Of a DNA stretch of 64,000 nt, positions 33,517-42,506 are shown one piece after another. Positions within the stretch are counted from its first letter, which is position 1, and each line of letters begins with the position of its first letter. This DNA is from Streptomyces varsoviensis. GTDB taxonomy: Bacteria; Actinomycetota; Actinomycetes; Streptomycetales; Streptomycetaceae. Under the pieces are notes generated by a model. That model searched no databases. It was not told the DNA's origin and saw only the letters and a program-made list of their open reading frames with translations. The stretch lies in contig NZ_JOBF01000013.1 in the NCBI RefSeq assembly GCF_000718635.1, forward strand, positions 1-64,000, read 5' to 3'. Both the position numbers and the translations under genes were made by a program.

Positions 33517-34998
33517 ATGTTGCTCGCCGCGGCCCCCGCCGCCCCCTCGCCACCGCACACCGGCGGACTGCTCGCCCTCATCGGAGGGACCGGCGGGCTG
33601 CTGACCGTCGCGGCCCTCGGCATCGCGCTCCTCCTCGTACTGATCATCAAGGTCCGGCTCCAGCCGTTCGTCGCGCTGCTCGCCGTCTCCATAGCCGTCG
33701 GCCTCGCCGCCGGCCTCTCCGTCACCGAACTCTTCGGCACCGTCCAGAAGTCGAACGCCGTCTCGCTCATCGAGAACGGCATGGGCGGCACTCTCGGCCA
33801 TATCGCGATCATCATCGGCCTGGGCACGATGCTCGGCTCGATCCTGGAGGTCTCCGGCGGCGCCGAGGCACTCAGCTCCCGGCTGCTGGGCCTCTTCGGC
33901 GAGAAGCGCGCGCCCCTCGCGATGGGCCTGACCGGCCTCATCTTCGGCATCCCGGTCTTCTTCGACGTCGGCATCTTCGTCCTCGCGCCGATCGTGTACG
34001 CGGCGACCAAGCGCAGCGGCAAGTCGATCCTCCTCTACGCCATGCCGCTGCTGGCGGGTCTGTCCATGACGCACGCCTTCCTGCCGCCGCACCCCGGGCC
34101 GGTGGCCGCGGCCGGTCTGCTCCACGTGGACCTGGGCTGGGTCATCGTGATGGGCATCGCCACCGGCGTCCCGGCCGTGCTGGCGGGCTGGGCGTACGCG
34201 GCCTGGATCGGCAAGCGCGTCCACGTGCCCGTACCCGCCGACATGGTCGAGGCGGCCGAGGAGGCCAAGGCCGCCGTCCGGGCGGAGCGGCGCGCGGCCG
34301 GCGCGGGCGACGGCGAGGGCGCGGAGAAGCCCGTGTCCATGGGCGCGCTCGCCGCGATCATCGGCACCCCGCTGGTCCTCATCCTGCTGGCGACGTTCTC
34401 CTCCATCGCCTTCGACCCCAGCACGGGCCGCTCGGTCCTGGAGTTCTTCGGCAACCCCTTCGTCGCCCTGACCATCGCCCTCTTCCTCGCGTACTACCTG
34501 CTGGGCATCCGGCGCGGCTGGTCCCGCAAGTCGCTGGAGACCGTGTCCACCGCGTCCCTCAAGCCGGTCGGCAACATCCTGCTGGTGGTCGGCGCGGGCG
34601 GGGTCTTCGGCGCGGTCCTCAAGGGCAGCGGCGTGGCGCAGGCGCTGGCCGACACGTTCGACAGCGCGGGCCTGCCGGTCATCGTCCTCGCCTGGCTGAT
34701 CTCGGTGGTGCTGCGGGTGGCCCAGGGTTCGGCGACCGTCGCCATCGTCACCACGGCGGGCATCGTCGCCCCGATGCTCTCCGCGGGCGACTTCTCCCAG
34801 GCCCACCTGGCGCTCGTGATCATGGCGATCTCGGCGGGGTCGATCTTCGCCTCGCATGTGAACGACGGCGGCTTCTGGATGGTGGCCAAGTACTTCGGCA
34901 TCTCCGAGCGCGACACCCTCAAGTCCTGGACCGTCCTGGAGTCGGTGCTGTCGGTGGCGGGCTTCGTGGTCGCGGCGGTGCTCAGCGTCTTCATCTGA
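33517..34998 (+). CDS. GntP-family permease (gluconate or D-serine type)
   Basis: A 493-residue, about 12-14 TM secondary transporter of the GntP family. Seen: LLVLIIKVRLQPFVALLAVSIAVGLAAG, GTLGHIAIIIGLGTMLGSILEVSGGAE, IFGIPVFFDVGIFVLAPI and THAFLPPHPGPVA, all highly conserved in the family, and the C-terminal SHVNDGGFWMVAKYFG. GntP members move gluconate, fructuronate or, as DsdX, D-serine; with D-amino acid enzymes around it, D-amino acid uptake is a reasonable reading, gluconate the alternative (given the KDG kinase). Confidence 0.92.
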   Translation: MLLAAAPAAPSPPHTGGLLALIGGTGGLLTVAALGIALLLVLIIKVRLQPFVALLAVSIAVGLAAGLSVTELFGTVQKSNAVSLIENGMGGTLGHIAIIIGLGTMLGSILEVSGGAEALSSRLLGLFGEKRAPLAMGLTGLIFGIPVFFDVGIFVLAPIVYAATKRSGKSILLYAMPLLAGLSMTHAFLPPHPGPVAAAGLLHVDLGWVIVMGIATGVPAVLAGWAYAAWIGKRVHVPVPADMVEAAEEAKAAVRAERRAAGAGDGEGAEKPVSMGALAAIIGTPLVLILLATFSSIAFDPSTGRSVLEFFGNPFVALTIALFLAYYLLGIRRGWSRKSLETVSTASLKPVGNILLVVGAGGVFGAVLKGSGVAQALADTFDSAGLPVIVLAWLISVVLRVAQGSATVAIVTTAGIVAPMLSAGDFSQAHLALVIMAISAGSIFASHVNDGGFWMVAKYFGISERDTLKSWTVLESVLSVAGFVVAAVLSVFI

Positions 34999-35011
34999 CG
35001 CGGTGCCGGGA

Positions 35012-35053
35012 GCCCGGCGGCGCGTACGGGCCCATGCGTACGCGCCGCCGGGC
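35012..35053. terminator. Bidirectional terminator, gntP / carboxypeptidase
   Basis: Perfect 17-bp stem (GCCCGGCGGCGCGTACG at 35012-35028, complement 35037-35053), eight-base loop, between convergent genes. Confidence 0.82.
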
Positions 35054-35067
35054 GGCCGTTCACCGGG

Positions 35068-36405
35068 TCAGGGGGTGCCCGGGCAGTACTGCTGCTGCTT
35101 GCCGATCACGCGGTACACGCAGTCCGCGCTCTCCAGGAGCTGGAGCACCGCGTCGCGGTTGCGGGCCGTCTCCCGGCCGATCACCTCGTCGGGCGGGTAG
35201 AAGCCGCCGCCCGCGCCGCTGGAGTTCGGGTACATCTCGAAGGTGTAGCCGAAGATCTTCTGGCTGCCCCAGAGCCAGTCGTCGATGGACCCGTCGGTGA
35301 TGTAGAGGTCGCTGGACTGCTCGGGCGTGTAGCCGTTGCTCGCGGCCATGGACTTGCCGAGGGTGGCGAAGGCGTCCCGGTCGTCCTGGGTCATGCCGGG
35401 GGCGGTGTCGCTGTAGGTGTAGCCGTAGGGCCAGAGCACCAGTTCGCTGTAGGTGTGGAAGTCGATGGCGGCCTTGATCTGCTGCTTGCCGCCGACGACG
35501 CGGCCGCGTACGAAGTCCGCGACGACCTTGACCTCGGGCCCCGACTCGGGGGCGGAGCCGCGGTACGTCTCGGAGCCGGTGCTGCCGGAGGAGCCGCCGC
35601 AGCAGCCCCACTTGAAGTTCCAGTTGCGGTTGAGGTCGGTGCCGCGGGAGGCCCCGGAGTTGGGCTGGCGGTTCTTGCGCCAGCTCCGGTACGAGCCGGT
35701 GGCGATGTCGTACTCGCCGCCGTCCGGGTTCACGTCGGGCACGATCCAGATCTCGCGGCTGTCGACGAGCTTGGTGACGCGCGGGTCGGTGCCGTACTTG
35801 GAGCCGAACTCCTTGATCAGGTACAGCGCCATCTCGACGGTGAGGTGTTCGCGCGCGTGCTGGTGGTAGGTGAAGAGCACCTCGGGCTCGGCCTCGTCCG
35901 TGCCGGCGTTGTCGCTGATCTTGACGGCGATGATGTCGCGGCCCTCGTAGGACTTGCCGATGACCCGCTTCGTCATGATGCCGGGGTACTTGGCGATGTC
36001 CGCGTTGATCTCCGCTGTCGCCTCGGCGTAGTTGTGGTAGTTCGCGTCCCGTGGCGGGAAGTCGAAGGGCCGCGGCCGTTTGCCGTCCGTACGGTCCGGG
36101 GGCGCGGCGGATTCCTCGACGCGGTAGCCGAGCGCGCGTACGCGCTGGGCCTGGGCGGCGGTGGCGGTGATGGTGACGGAGTGCTCGCGCACCGCGTCGA
36201 CGGCCGCGCCGGTCGCGGCGACGGCGGTGCGCTGGGCGGCCGTCGCCGGGCCGGTGACCTCGTAGGAGTGGGTGGCTTCCGCGGCGGGGGAGGCCGGTGG
36301 GTCGGGTGCGTCGGATGTCGCGCCGGTCGCGGCGGGGGCGGCGAGGGCGACGGTGAGCAGGGCGGCGAGGGCGCCGGCCCAGTGGCGGCGTAATCGGAGT
36401 CTCAT
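35068..36405 (-). CDS. Secreted zinc carboxypeptidase, M14 family
   Basis: A 445-residue exported metallopeptidase. The signal peptide is about 1-29 (arginine-rich start, hydrophobic core [19 protein letters not shown]); a pro-region runs to about 115; the catalytic domain has the zinc motif HQHAREH at 181-187 (zinc His183 and Glu186), the arginine block [24 protein letters not shown]...GTDLNRNW, the third zinc His in [16 protein letters not shown] and the catalytic Glu in YTFEMYP. This matches Streptomyces carboxypeptidase T/A-like enzymes. Codon 5 is TTA (36391-36393), the rare leucine codon read by the bldA tRNA in Streptomyces, so translation may be tied to development. Confidence 0.93.
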   Translation of the reverse strand: MRLRLRRHWAGALAALLTVALAAPAATGATSDAPDPPASPAAEATHSYEVTGPATAAQRTAVAATGAAVDAVREHSVTITATAAQAQRVRALGYRVEESAAPPDRTDGKRPRPFDFPPRDANYHNYAEATAEINADIAKYPGIMTKRVIGKSYEGRDIIAVKISDNAGTDEAEPEVLFTYHQHAREHLTVEMALYLIKEFGSKYGTDPRVTKLVDSREIWIVPDVNPDGGEYDIATGSYRSWRKNRQPNSGASRGTDLNRNWNFKWGCCGGSSGSTGSETYRGSAPESGPEVKVVADFVRGRVVGGKQQIKAAIDFHTYSELVLWPYGYTYSDTAPGMTQDDRDAFATLGKSMAASNGYTPEQSSDLYITDGSIDDWLWGSQKIFGYTFEMYPNSSGAGGGFYPPDEVIGRETARNRDAVLQLLESADCVYRVIGKQQQYCPGTP

Positions 36406-36593
36406 GCGGTCTCCTGGGGGGTGTGGGTGCCGACAGATTCGAGCGGTGTCATGAACGGGTCAAGGGTGTGCGTAGGGAGGAAACAGGCCAACTTCCCCGG
36501 CACTTCTGTCCACTCGATTGCCGGGCGGCTTCCTGAGCCCCAACAATGCACACGTCAAAAAACGGAAGAACTGATGTACGGAGGGGACCCCCC

Positions 36594-37502
36594 ATGAAGA
36601 AGCCTCTCGTCGGTGCGCTCGCGACGCTCCTCCTGACCGGAGCGACGCTCGCCTCCACCGGCGCGGCCTCGGCCCAGCCCGTTACCCAGGAGGCGAAGGC
36701 GCGGGCCAAGGCCGCCGTCCAGGCCCCGGTCGCCACCAAGACCAAGGCCGTCGACTTCGCCGGCACCGTCGCCCTCAGCAACTGCTCCGGATCGCTGGTG
36801 CGGCTGCCCAACTCGCAGGACAACGACCCCGGCCTCATCCTCACCAACGGCCACTGCCTGGAGACCGGCATGCCCGGCGCCGGCGAGGTGATCGTGGACC
36901 GGCCATCCAGCCGTACGTTCAGCCTGCTCAACGCGTCCGCCGGGAAGGTCGCCACGCTCAAGGCCACCAAGATCGCGTACGCGACGATGACCGACACCGA
37001 CGTCACGCTCTACGAACTGAACACCACCTACGCCAAGATCAAGCAGCAGTACCGGATCGACGCCCTGAAGCTCAACCCCGACCACCCGGTCAAGGGCGCC
37101 TCGATCAAGGTCGTCTCCGGCTACTGGAAGAAGACCTACTCCTGCAACACGGACGGCTTCGCCTACCGGCTCCGCGAGGCCGACTGGACCTGGAAGGACT
37201 CGCTGCGCTATACGTCCGCCTGCCAGGTCATAGGCGGCACCTCGGGCTCGCCCGTCGTGGACACCGCCACCGGCAAGGTCGTGGCGGTCAACAACACCAC
37301 CAACGAGGACGGCCAGCGCTGCACCCTGAACAACCCGTGCGAGGTCGACGAGAACGGCCAGGTCACGGTCCGCAAGGGCATCGGCTACGCCCAGGAGACC
37401 TACATCCTCGCCAAGTGCGTCGGCACCGGGAACAAGGTCGACCTCGGCCTGCCCGGCTGCTCCCTGCCCAAGCCCGTCGCCGAACGCGCGCGTCAGCACT
37501 GA
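36594..37502 (+). CDS. Secreted trypsin-like serine protease
   Basis: A 302-residue secreted S1-type protease. Signal peptide about 1-27 (MKKPLVGALATLLLTGATLASTGAASA), short pro-region, then a chymotrypsin-like domain with the catalytic His87 in LTNGHC, Asp in the TDTDVTLYEL block (about 134-136) and Ser217 in IGGTSGSPVVD. The unusual TSGSP in place of DSGGP, and NTDGFAYRL before it, set it apart from digestive trypsins. ATG 36594 follows GGAGGGG. Divergent from the M14 peptidase. Confidence 0.9.
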   Translation: MKKPLVGALATLLLTGATLASTGAASAQPVTQEAKARAKAAVQAPVATKTKAVDFAGTVALSNCSGSLVRLPNSQDNDPGLILTNGHCLETGMPGAGEVIVDRPSSRTFSLLNASAGKVATLKATKIAYATMTDTDVTLYELNTTYAKIKQQYRIDALKLNPDHPVKGASIKVVSGYWKKTYSCNTDGFAYRLREADWTWKDSLRYTSACQVIGGTSGSPVVDTATGKVVAVNNTTNEDGQRCTLNNPCEVDENGQVTVRKGIGYAQETYILAKCVGTGNKVDLGLPGCSLPKPVAERARQH

Positions 37503-37521
37503 CGGGCTCCAGCACATGGGT

Positions 37522-37563
37522 GGGCGCCCCCGGACCGTGCGTGGGTACGGTCCGGGGGCGCCC
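37522..37563. terminator. Bidirectional terminator, protease / chitinase
   Basis: Perfect 17-bp stem (GGGCGCCCCCGGACCGT at 37522-37538, complement at 37547-37563), eight-base loop, between convergent genes. Confidence 0.85.
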
Positions 37564-37576
37564 GGTCTGATGGCGG

Positions 37577-38623
37577 TTATGGCAGGTCGTGCACGTGCCC
37601 GCCGACCTGGTCCGCGAACGCGTCACCGGCCGCCGCGTCCCAGTTGGTCGACCACGCCATCGCGCCGCGCAGCCCCGGGTACGTCTTCGACGGCTTGAAC
37701 GAGCCGCAGCCCGTGCCCTTGGTCAGGCAGTCCAGCGCGGCGTTGACCACGCTCGGCGCCACATAGCCGGAGCCCGCGGCCTTGGCGGAGGAGGGGACGC
37801 CGATGCCCACCTGGGAGGCGTCGAGGCCGCCTTCGAGCTGGACGCAGGCGAGCGAGGTGAGGAAGTCCACCGAGCCCGCGGCGTACACCTTGCCGTCGCA
37901 GCCGTTCATCGAACCGCTGTTGTAGTACTGCATATTGACGACGGTCAGGATGTCCTTGATGGCCAGCGCCGTCTTGAAGTACCCGTTCGACGGCGACTGC
38001 ATGTCCACCGTCTGCGGCGCCATGGTGATGACCGGGTGGCCGCCGGACTTGGCCGCGAGCGACTTGAGGGCCTGGCTCATGTACGTGGCGTCGAGCCCGT
38101 TCTCCAGGTCGATGTCGACGCCGTCGAAGCCGTACTTCTCCATCAGCGCGTGCACGCTGTCCGCGAAGTTCGCCGCGGAGGCCGCGTCGTTGACGGAGAC
38201 GGTGCCCTTCTCGCCGCCGATGGAGATGACCACGGACTTGCCCGCGGCCTGCTTCGCCTTGATGTCGGCCTTGAACTGGTCCTCGGAGTAGTTCAGCGCG
38301 GGGTCGAGGTGGAAGTCGACGGCGCCCGGCTTCGCGGTGGCGTCGGCGAAGGCGACGGCGATGATGTCGTAGTTCTCATGGACATCGCCGAGCTTCTGGA
38401 CCTTCGCGCCGTTGTCGAAGTTCTGCCAGTAGCCGGTGACGGCGTGTTTGGGCACGTTCCTGGGCGAGGCTGCGGGGGCGGCGGACGGCGGGGCCGCCGG
38501 GCCGGTGGGGGGCTGCGCGGCGTGGGCGGTCCCCGCGCCGGCGAATCCGGCGGCGGCCACCACTGCCGCCGCCAGACCCGTGAGGATTCTGCTGGTGAAC
38601 ATGGTCGATCGTGCGCGAACCAC
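37577..38623 (-). CDS. Secreted chitinase, GH18
   Basis: A 348-residue exported GH18 chitinase consisting of a signal peptide (about 1-36), a Pro/Ala linker and a catalytic domain. The active site is DGVDIDLE at 167-174 with catalytic acid Glu174; other GH18 landmarks are GYWQNFDNGA, SIGGEKGTVSV and MQYYNSGSMNGCDG, ending AMAWSTNWD. GTG 38623 is chosen because GGAGG is spaced seven bases before it and the neighbouring chitinase has the same GGAGGCAGTCGTG context. The promoter carries a chi box. It is about 75% like the catalytic part of the next gene by eye, so a tandem duplication. Confidence 0.94.
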   Translation of the reverse strand: MVRARSTMFTSRILTGLAAAVVAAAGFAGAGTAHAAQPPTGPAAPPSAAPAASPRNVPKHAVTGYWQNFDNGAKVQKLGDVHENYDIIAVAFADATAKPGAVDFHLDPALNYSEDQFKADIKAKQAAGKSVVISIGGEKGTVSVNDAASAANFADSVHALMEKYGFDGVDIDLENGLDATYMSQALKSLAAKSGGHPVITMAPQTVDMQSPSNGYFKTALAIKDILTVVNMQYYNSGSMNGCDGKVYAAGSVDFLTSLACVQLEGGLDASQVGIGVPSSAKAAGSGYVAPSVVNAALDCLTKGTGCGSFKPSKTYPGLRGAMAWSTNWDAAAGDAFADQVGGHVHDLP

Positions 38624-38694
38624 GACTGCCTCCGTGGGGGGAGTTGGGGGGTGTGGTGATGGTGCGCGCTCAGGGGCCCCTGGGCTTGCCGTAC

Positions 38695-38723
38695 AAGGTG
38701 GTCCAGACCAATACGGTTGTCAA
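38695..38723 (-). promoter_or_regulatory. Chitinase promoter with chi-box operator (gene 1)
   Basis: On the minus strand: -35 TTGACA (38718-38723), a 17-base spacer, -10 CACCTT (38695-38700). The spacer contains TGGTCTGGACCA (38699-38710), which matches the 12-base repeat (TGGTCTAGACCA type) known from Streptomyces chitinase promoters for substrate induction and glucose repression. Confidence 0.8.
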
Positions 38724-38775
38724 GACCTGTACAACGGAGGGGCCGTTGGGGTAGGGAGGGCGGATACGGCCGTGG

Positions 38776-40563
38776 CTACGGCAGCCCGTGCACGTGCGGG
38801 CCGACCGCGTTGGACCACGCGTTGCCGTTGCTCGCGTCCCAGTTGGTCGACCAGGTCATCGCGCCCCGGATGCCCGGGTAGGTCTTCGCGGGCTTGAAGG
38901 AGCCGCAGCCCGTGCCCTTGGCCAGGCAGTCGAGGGCGTTGTTGACGATCGAGGGCGAGACATAGCCGCTGCCCGCGCCCCTCGGGGAGGCCGGCAGACC
39001 CAGGCCCACCTGGGAGGGGGCGAGGCCGCCTTCGAGCTGGATGCAGGCCAGGGCGGTCAGGAAGTCCACGGTCCCCTGCCCGTAGACCTTGCCGTCGCAG
39101 CCGTTCATCGCGCCGCTGTTGTAGTACTGCATGTTGACGACGGTGAGGATGTCCTTGATGTTCAAGGCTGTCTTGAAATAACTGCCCCCCGTTGACTGCA
39201 TGTCGATGGTCTGCGGGGCCATGGTGATGACCAGTCGCGGCCCGGCCTTCGCCGACAGGGAGCGCAGCGCCTGCGTCATGTACGTGGCGTTGAGCCCGTT
39301 CTCCAGGTCGATGTCGACGCCGTTGAAGCCGTACTTCTGCATCGCCGCGTACACGCTGTTCGCGAAGTTGTTCGCCGAGTTCGCGTCGTTGACGGAGACC
39401 GTGCCCTTCTCGCCGCCGACGGAGAGGATGACGGACTTGCCGGCCGCCTGCTTGGCGGCGATGTCGGCCTTGAACTGGGCCTCGCTGTAGTTCAGCGCCG
39501 GGTCGAGGCGGAACTCGACCGCGCCCGGCGTGCCCGTGGCGTCGGCGAACGCGACGGCGATGATGTCGTACTGGTTCTGCACGTCGCTGATCTTCTGGAC
39601 GGTGGCGCCGTTGTTGAAGTTCTGCCAGTAGCCCGTCACGGCGTGCTTCGGCACGGACGGCCCGGGCCCGCCCTCCTTGGTGGTGGCCGAGACGGCCGCG
39701 GACTTCGGCGACTCACCGGCGCTGTTGGTCGCCGTCACCTGGAACTGGTACGAGGTCGACGGCGTCAGCCCCGTCACCACGGCCGAGGCGCCGCTCACCG
39801 ACTGGACCCGGGCGCCGTCCTGGTAGACGTTGTAGCCGCTCGCGCCGGTCACCGGGTTCCAGGACAGGGCCACGGAGGACGCGGTGACCGTACCCGTCGC
39901 GAGGCCGCCGGGCGCACCCGGCACCGGCTCGCCCGGATCGCCGCCGCCCGGCCCGTCCAGGGTGAAGTCGTCGGCGAAGTAGGCGGGCTGCCCGTACCAG
40001 CCGTGGGTGTAGATGGTCACCGTCCTGGTGGACGGGCCGGTCTTGAAGCCGGTGCTGAGTTGCTGCCAGGAGGAGGCGGAGGAGGTCCACGTCGAGACGT
40101 CCGTGGTACCGGTGCCGCTCGCGCCGAGGTAGATGTACGAGCCCTGCACCCACGCGCTCAGCGTGTACGACGAGTTCGGCTGCACGCTCACGGTCTGCGA
40201 GCACTTGGCGTTGTCGGCCCCTTCGGGGGTGGCCTTGAGGGCGCCGCTGCCGCCGTGCACGGGGGAGCCGACGGCCGCGCCGCTCCCGCCCGAGCAGGTC
40301 CAGTTGTCCAGACCGGACTCGAAGCCGGGGTTCTTTGCGAGGTTGGCGGCGGCGGTGCGGGCGGCGGCGGAGGTGTGGGAGGCCGCGGCGGGGCTCGCGG
40401 CGGCCGCTTCGGTGCCGCCGTCGCCGATGACGGTGAGACCGGTCGCGGCGAGCGCGGCGGCGGCCAGCGCGGTGAAGGCGCGCAGGGGGCGCGGGTGGCT
40501 GAGGAGATTACGTCCCGTTCTGCGTCTGGATCGGGGGTCTTGGGTGCGGCGTGAACGGTCCAC
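38776..40563 (-). CDS. Secreted modular chitinase: CBM - FnIII - GH18
   Basis: A 595-residue exported enzyme. N-terminal basic leader with a long export signal (RRRTGRNLL..., hydrophobic core 28-46; twin-arginine-like RRRTG), a carbohydrate-binding-like jelly roll (about 75-204: AKNPGFESGLDNWTCSGGSG...), a fibronectin III module (about 213-296: VPGAPGGLATGTVTASSVALSWNP...), and GH18 catalytic domain (305-595) with NGVDIDLE at 414-421 and catalytic Glu421. Starts at GTG 40563, preceded by GGAGG at seven bases. Same catalytic lineage as the preceding chitinase, which lacks the binding modules. Confidence 0.94.
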   Translation of the reverse strand: MDRSRRTQDPRSRRRTGRNLLSHPRPLRAFTALAAAALAATGLTVIGDGGTEAAAASPAAASHTSAAARTAAANLAKNPGFESGLDNWTCSGGSGAAVGSPVHGGSGALKATPEGADNAKCSQTVSVQPNSSYTLSAWVQGSYIYLGASGTGTTDVSTWTSSASSWQQLSTGFKTGPSTRTVTIYTHGWYGQPAYFADDFTLDGPGGGDPGEPVPGAPGGLATGTVTASSVALSWNPVTGASGYNVYQDGARVQSVSGASAVVTGLTPSTSYQFQVTATNSAGESPKSAAVSATTKEGGPGPSVPKHAVTGYWQNFNNGATVQKISDVQNQYDIIAVAFADATGTPGAVEFRLDPALNYSEAQFKADIAAKQAAGKSVILSVGGEKGTVSVNDANSANNFANSVYAAMQKYGFNGVDIDLENGLNATYMTQALRSLSAKAGPRLVITMAPQTIDMQSTGGSYFKTALNIKDILTVVNMQYYNSGAMNGCDGKVYGQGTVDFLTALACIQLEGGLAPSQVGLGLPASPRGAGSGYVSPSIVNNALDCLAKGTGCGSFKPAKTYPGIRGAMTWSTNWDASNGNAWSNAVGPHVHGLP

Positions 40564-40629
40564 GACTGCCTCCGGTGGGAAGGGTGTTGAAGGAGGAGCT
40601 GAAGGGACGGTGGCCACCGCTTGGCCGTA

Positions 40630-40658
40630 AAGATGGTCCAGACCACTGGGCCAGTCAA
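40630..40658 (-). promoter_or_regulatory. Chitinase promoter with chi-box operator (gene 2)
   Basis: Minus strand: -35 TTGACT (40653-40658), exactly 17 bases, -10 CATCTT (40630-40635), with TGGTCTGGACCA (40634-40645) across the spacer and -10. Layout is base-for-base the same as in the other chitinase promoter. Confidence 0.8.
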
Positions 40659-40800
40659 GGGTTTGCGAGAACTCCGGCGGGCTGTTCTCTCGCGCCGCAT
40701 TCGTGGATAAAGTGCTGATGCACCAGCCAAGGGCAGTAGCGAGGAGAGTCGATCTGCGGTCACCGGGGCGCCGGCGGCCGGAGTGAACGGGGAAGCCGAC

Positions 40801-41697
40801 GTGCCCACCGCGATTGCAGTCACCAGCCCCGACCTGGTGCTCGTGCCCCCCGACGGCCAGACCCCGGCCGCCGCGGTGCTCCGGCCCCCGGACGCGCAGC
40901 CCCTCGACGACGCGATCGGGCAGAGCGCCGCCCTCCTCGACCGCTGCGGCTACGTCGTCGCGCTCTACCCGGACGCGCTCCCCGGAGCGTACGCGCGCCG
41001 CCTGCACACCGTCCGCTCCGTGCTCGAAAGCGACCGGATGGCGCTCCTGCCCATCGCGCTGCCGCCGCTCGCCGTCGCCGTGCTCGCCCGCCAGTTACGC
41101 CAGTTGTCGGTGTCCGACCTGAGCCCCGGCGTCCTCGCCTGCGCCGCCCGGCTCCTCGCCCACTACATCCACGCGGGCGCGCAACTCGACAGCGTCGCCG
41201 GACTCGACCGGGTCGACGTCGGGCTCGGCTCGCACGTCAAGTCCTGGCTGCCGGGCACCCGGTTCGCGGTGCTCGCCGGGCCCGCGCCGCGGCTCGTACC
41301 GGTCGGCGGCGCGGAGCCGCCCGCCGCGCCCGGCTTCGCCACCACCCTCGCCGTCGCCCGCGGCAAGCCGCGCAGGGCGGGCCACGAGGACTGGGTCACG
41401 GACGTCCTCGCACCCGCCTGGCGCGTACAGGGCGTCCAGGAGACCGCGCTGCCCGCCGAGTCGGCGCGCTGGTGGGGCACCCGCAGGGCCGTGGAGTTCG
41501 CGGCCGCCATCCCCGACGCCACCGTGCTCTACCAATTGGTGGCGTCCGTGCGCAGAGAGGAGTGCCGCTGGTGCGGCCTCGAACTGATCGGTGACCGCTG
41601 CGCGTTCTGCTCCGCCGCCGTGCCGCGCGCCGAGCCGCCCGGCCCGCGGGCCGCCGCCCTCGCCCCGCCCGTACGAGCCGCCCTGACCAGCCGGTAG
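40801..41697 (+). CDS. Hypothetical protein with C-terminal zinc ribbon; TTA codon; heads the Tad locus
   Basis: A 298-residue protein of unknown function. No signal peptide. The middle is Ala/Leu-rich helical; the C-terminus has a CxxC...CxxC zinc ribbon at 255-270 (CRWCGLELIGDRCAFC). GTG 40801 follows GGGGAAG; GTG 40783 is an alternative. Codon 99 is TTA (41095-41097), rare in this genome and typical of bldA-controlled genes. It lies 75 bases before cpaB on the same strand, so it may set the expression of the pilus genes during development; that is inference. Confidence 0.8.
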   Translation: MPTAIAVTSPDLVLVPPDGQTPAAAVLRPPDAQPLDDAIGQSAALLDRCGYVVALYPDALPGAYARRLHTVRSVLESDRMALLPIALPPLAVAVLARQLRQLSVSDLSPGVLACAARLLAHYIHAGAQLDSVAGLDRVDVGLGSHVKSWLPGTRFAVLAGPAPRLVPVGGAEPPAAPGFATTLAVARGKPRRAGHEDWVTDVLAPAWRVQGVQETALPAESARWWGTRRAVEFAAAIPDATVLYQLVASVRREECRWCGLELIGDRCAFCSAAVPRAEPPGPRAAALAPPVRAALTSR

Positions 41698-41772
41698 GCC
41701 GCCGACCGCGAGCCGGCCCGTGAGCCGGCAGCGCTTCGCCGGCCGACGTCCCCGAACGAGGTTGCCCGTCCC

Positions 41773-42492
41773 ATGAATTCACGCCAGCGCCGCGGAGTCA
41801 TCCTCTTGCTCCTGTCGGTCCTGTGTGCCGTCGGCGCGTTCGTCGGGGTGTTCTCCGTTCTGCACGACGTGGAGTCGAAGGTGGGGCCGGAGACCACGGC
41901 GTACCGCCTCAAAGCGGACGTGCCCGCCTACAAGGCGCTGGACGCCGCCCAGTTCGAGCGGATCTCGATGCCCGAGCGGTGGCTGCCGGCCACCGCCGTC
42001 ACCGACCTGGCCGAGCTGCACGGCAAGATCACCGTGACCCCGCTGCGCAAGGGGTCGCTGCTCCAGGAGGACATGATCGTCTCGCGGCCCGCGCTCCGGC
42101 CCGGCCAGCAGGAGATCGCCATCATGATCGACGCGGCGACCGGCGTGGCCGGGAAGATCAACCCCGCCGACAAGGTCAACATCTACGCGACCTTCGACGG
42201 CAAGGAACAGGGCACCAAACCCGAATCCAAGGTCATCGTGAGCGGCGCCCAGGTCCTCGCCGTCGGCAAGCTCACCGCGCTCGACCCCAACGCCGACCGC
42301 GGCTCGAACCCCACCACCCGGCGCGCCGGGGAGGCCGTCCCCATCACCTTCGCCCTGGACACCAAGGACGCCCAGCGCGTCGCGTACGCGGAGTCCTTCG
42401 CCTCCCACGTCCGCCTCGCCCTCGTCGCCCCCGGCGGCGACGACACGATCAGCCCGGCCGACCGCACCTACACCCTCGACGGCGACAAGTAG
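41773..42492 (+). CDS. cpaB: Flp pilus assembly protein CpaB/RcpC (SAF domain)
   Basis: A 239-residue membrane protein of the Tad locus. One N-terminal span (about 10-30, LLLLSVLCAVGAFVGVFSVL), then an SAF domain (YRLKADVPAYKALDAAQFERISMPERWLPATAV...ITVTPLRKGSLL) and a C-terminal RcpC-like part (IMIDAATGVAGKINPADKVNIYATF). In diderm bacteria it assists the secretin; here it probably works at the monoderm envelope. First of a closely packed operon. Confidence 0.88.
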   Translation: MNSRQRRGVILLLLSVLCAVGAFVGVFSVLHDVESKVGPETTAYRLKADVPAYKALDAAQFERISMPERWLPATAVTDLAELHGKITVTPLRKGSLLQEDMIVSRPALRPGQQEIAIMIDAATGVAGKINPADKVNIYATFDGKEQGTKPESKVIVSGAQVLAVGKLTALDPNADRGSNPTTRRAGEAVPITFALDTKDAQRVAYAESFASHVRLALVAPGGDDTISPADRTYTLDGDK

Positions 42493-42506
42493 AGGCAGGG
42501 GACACG

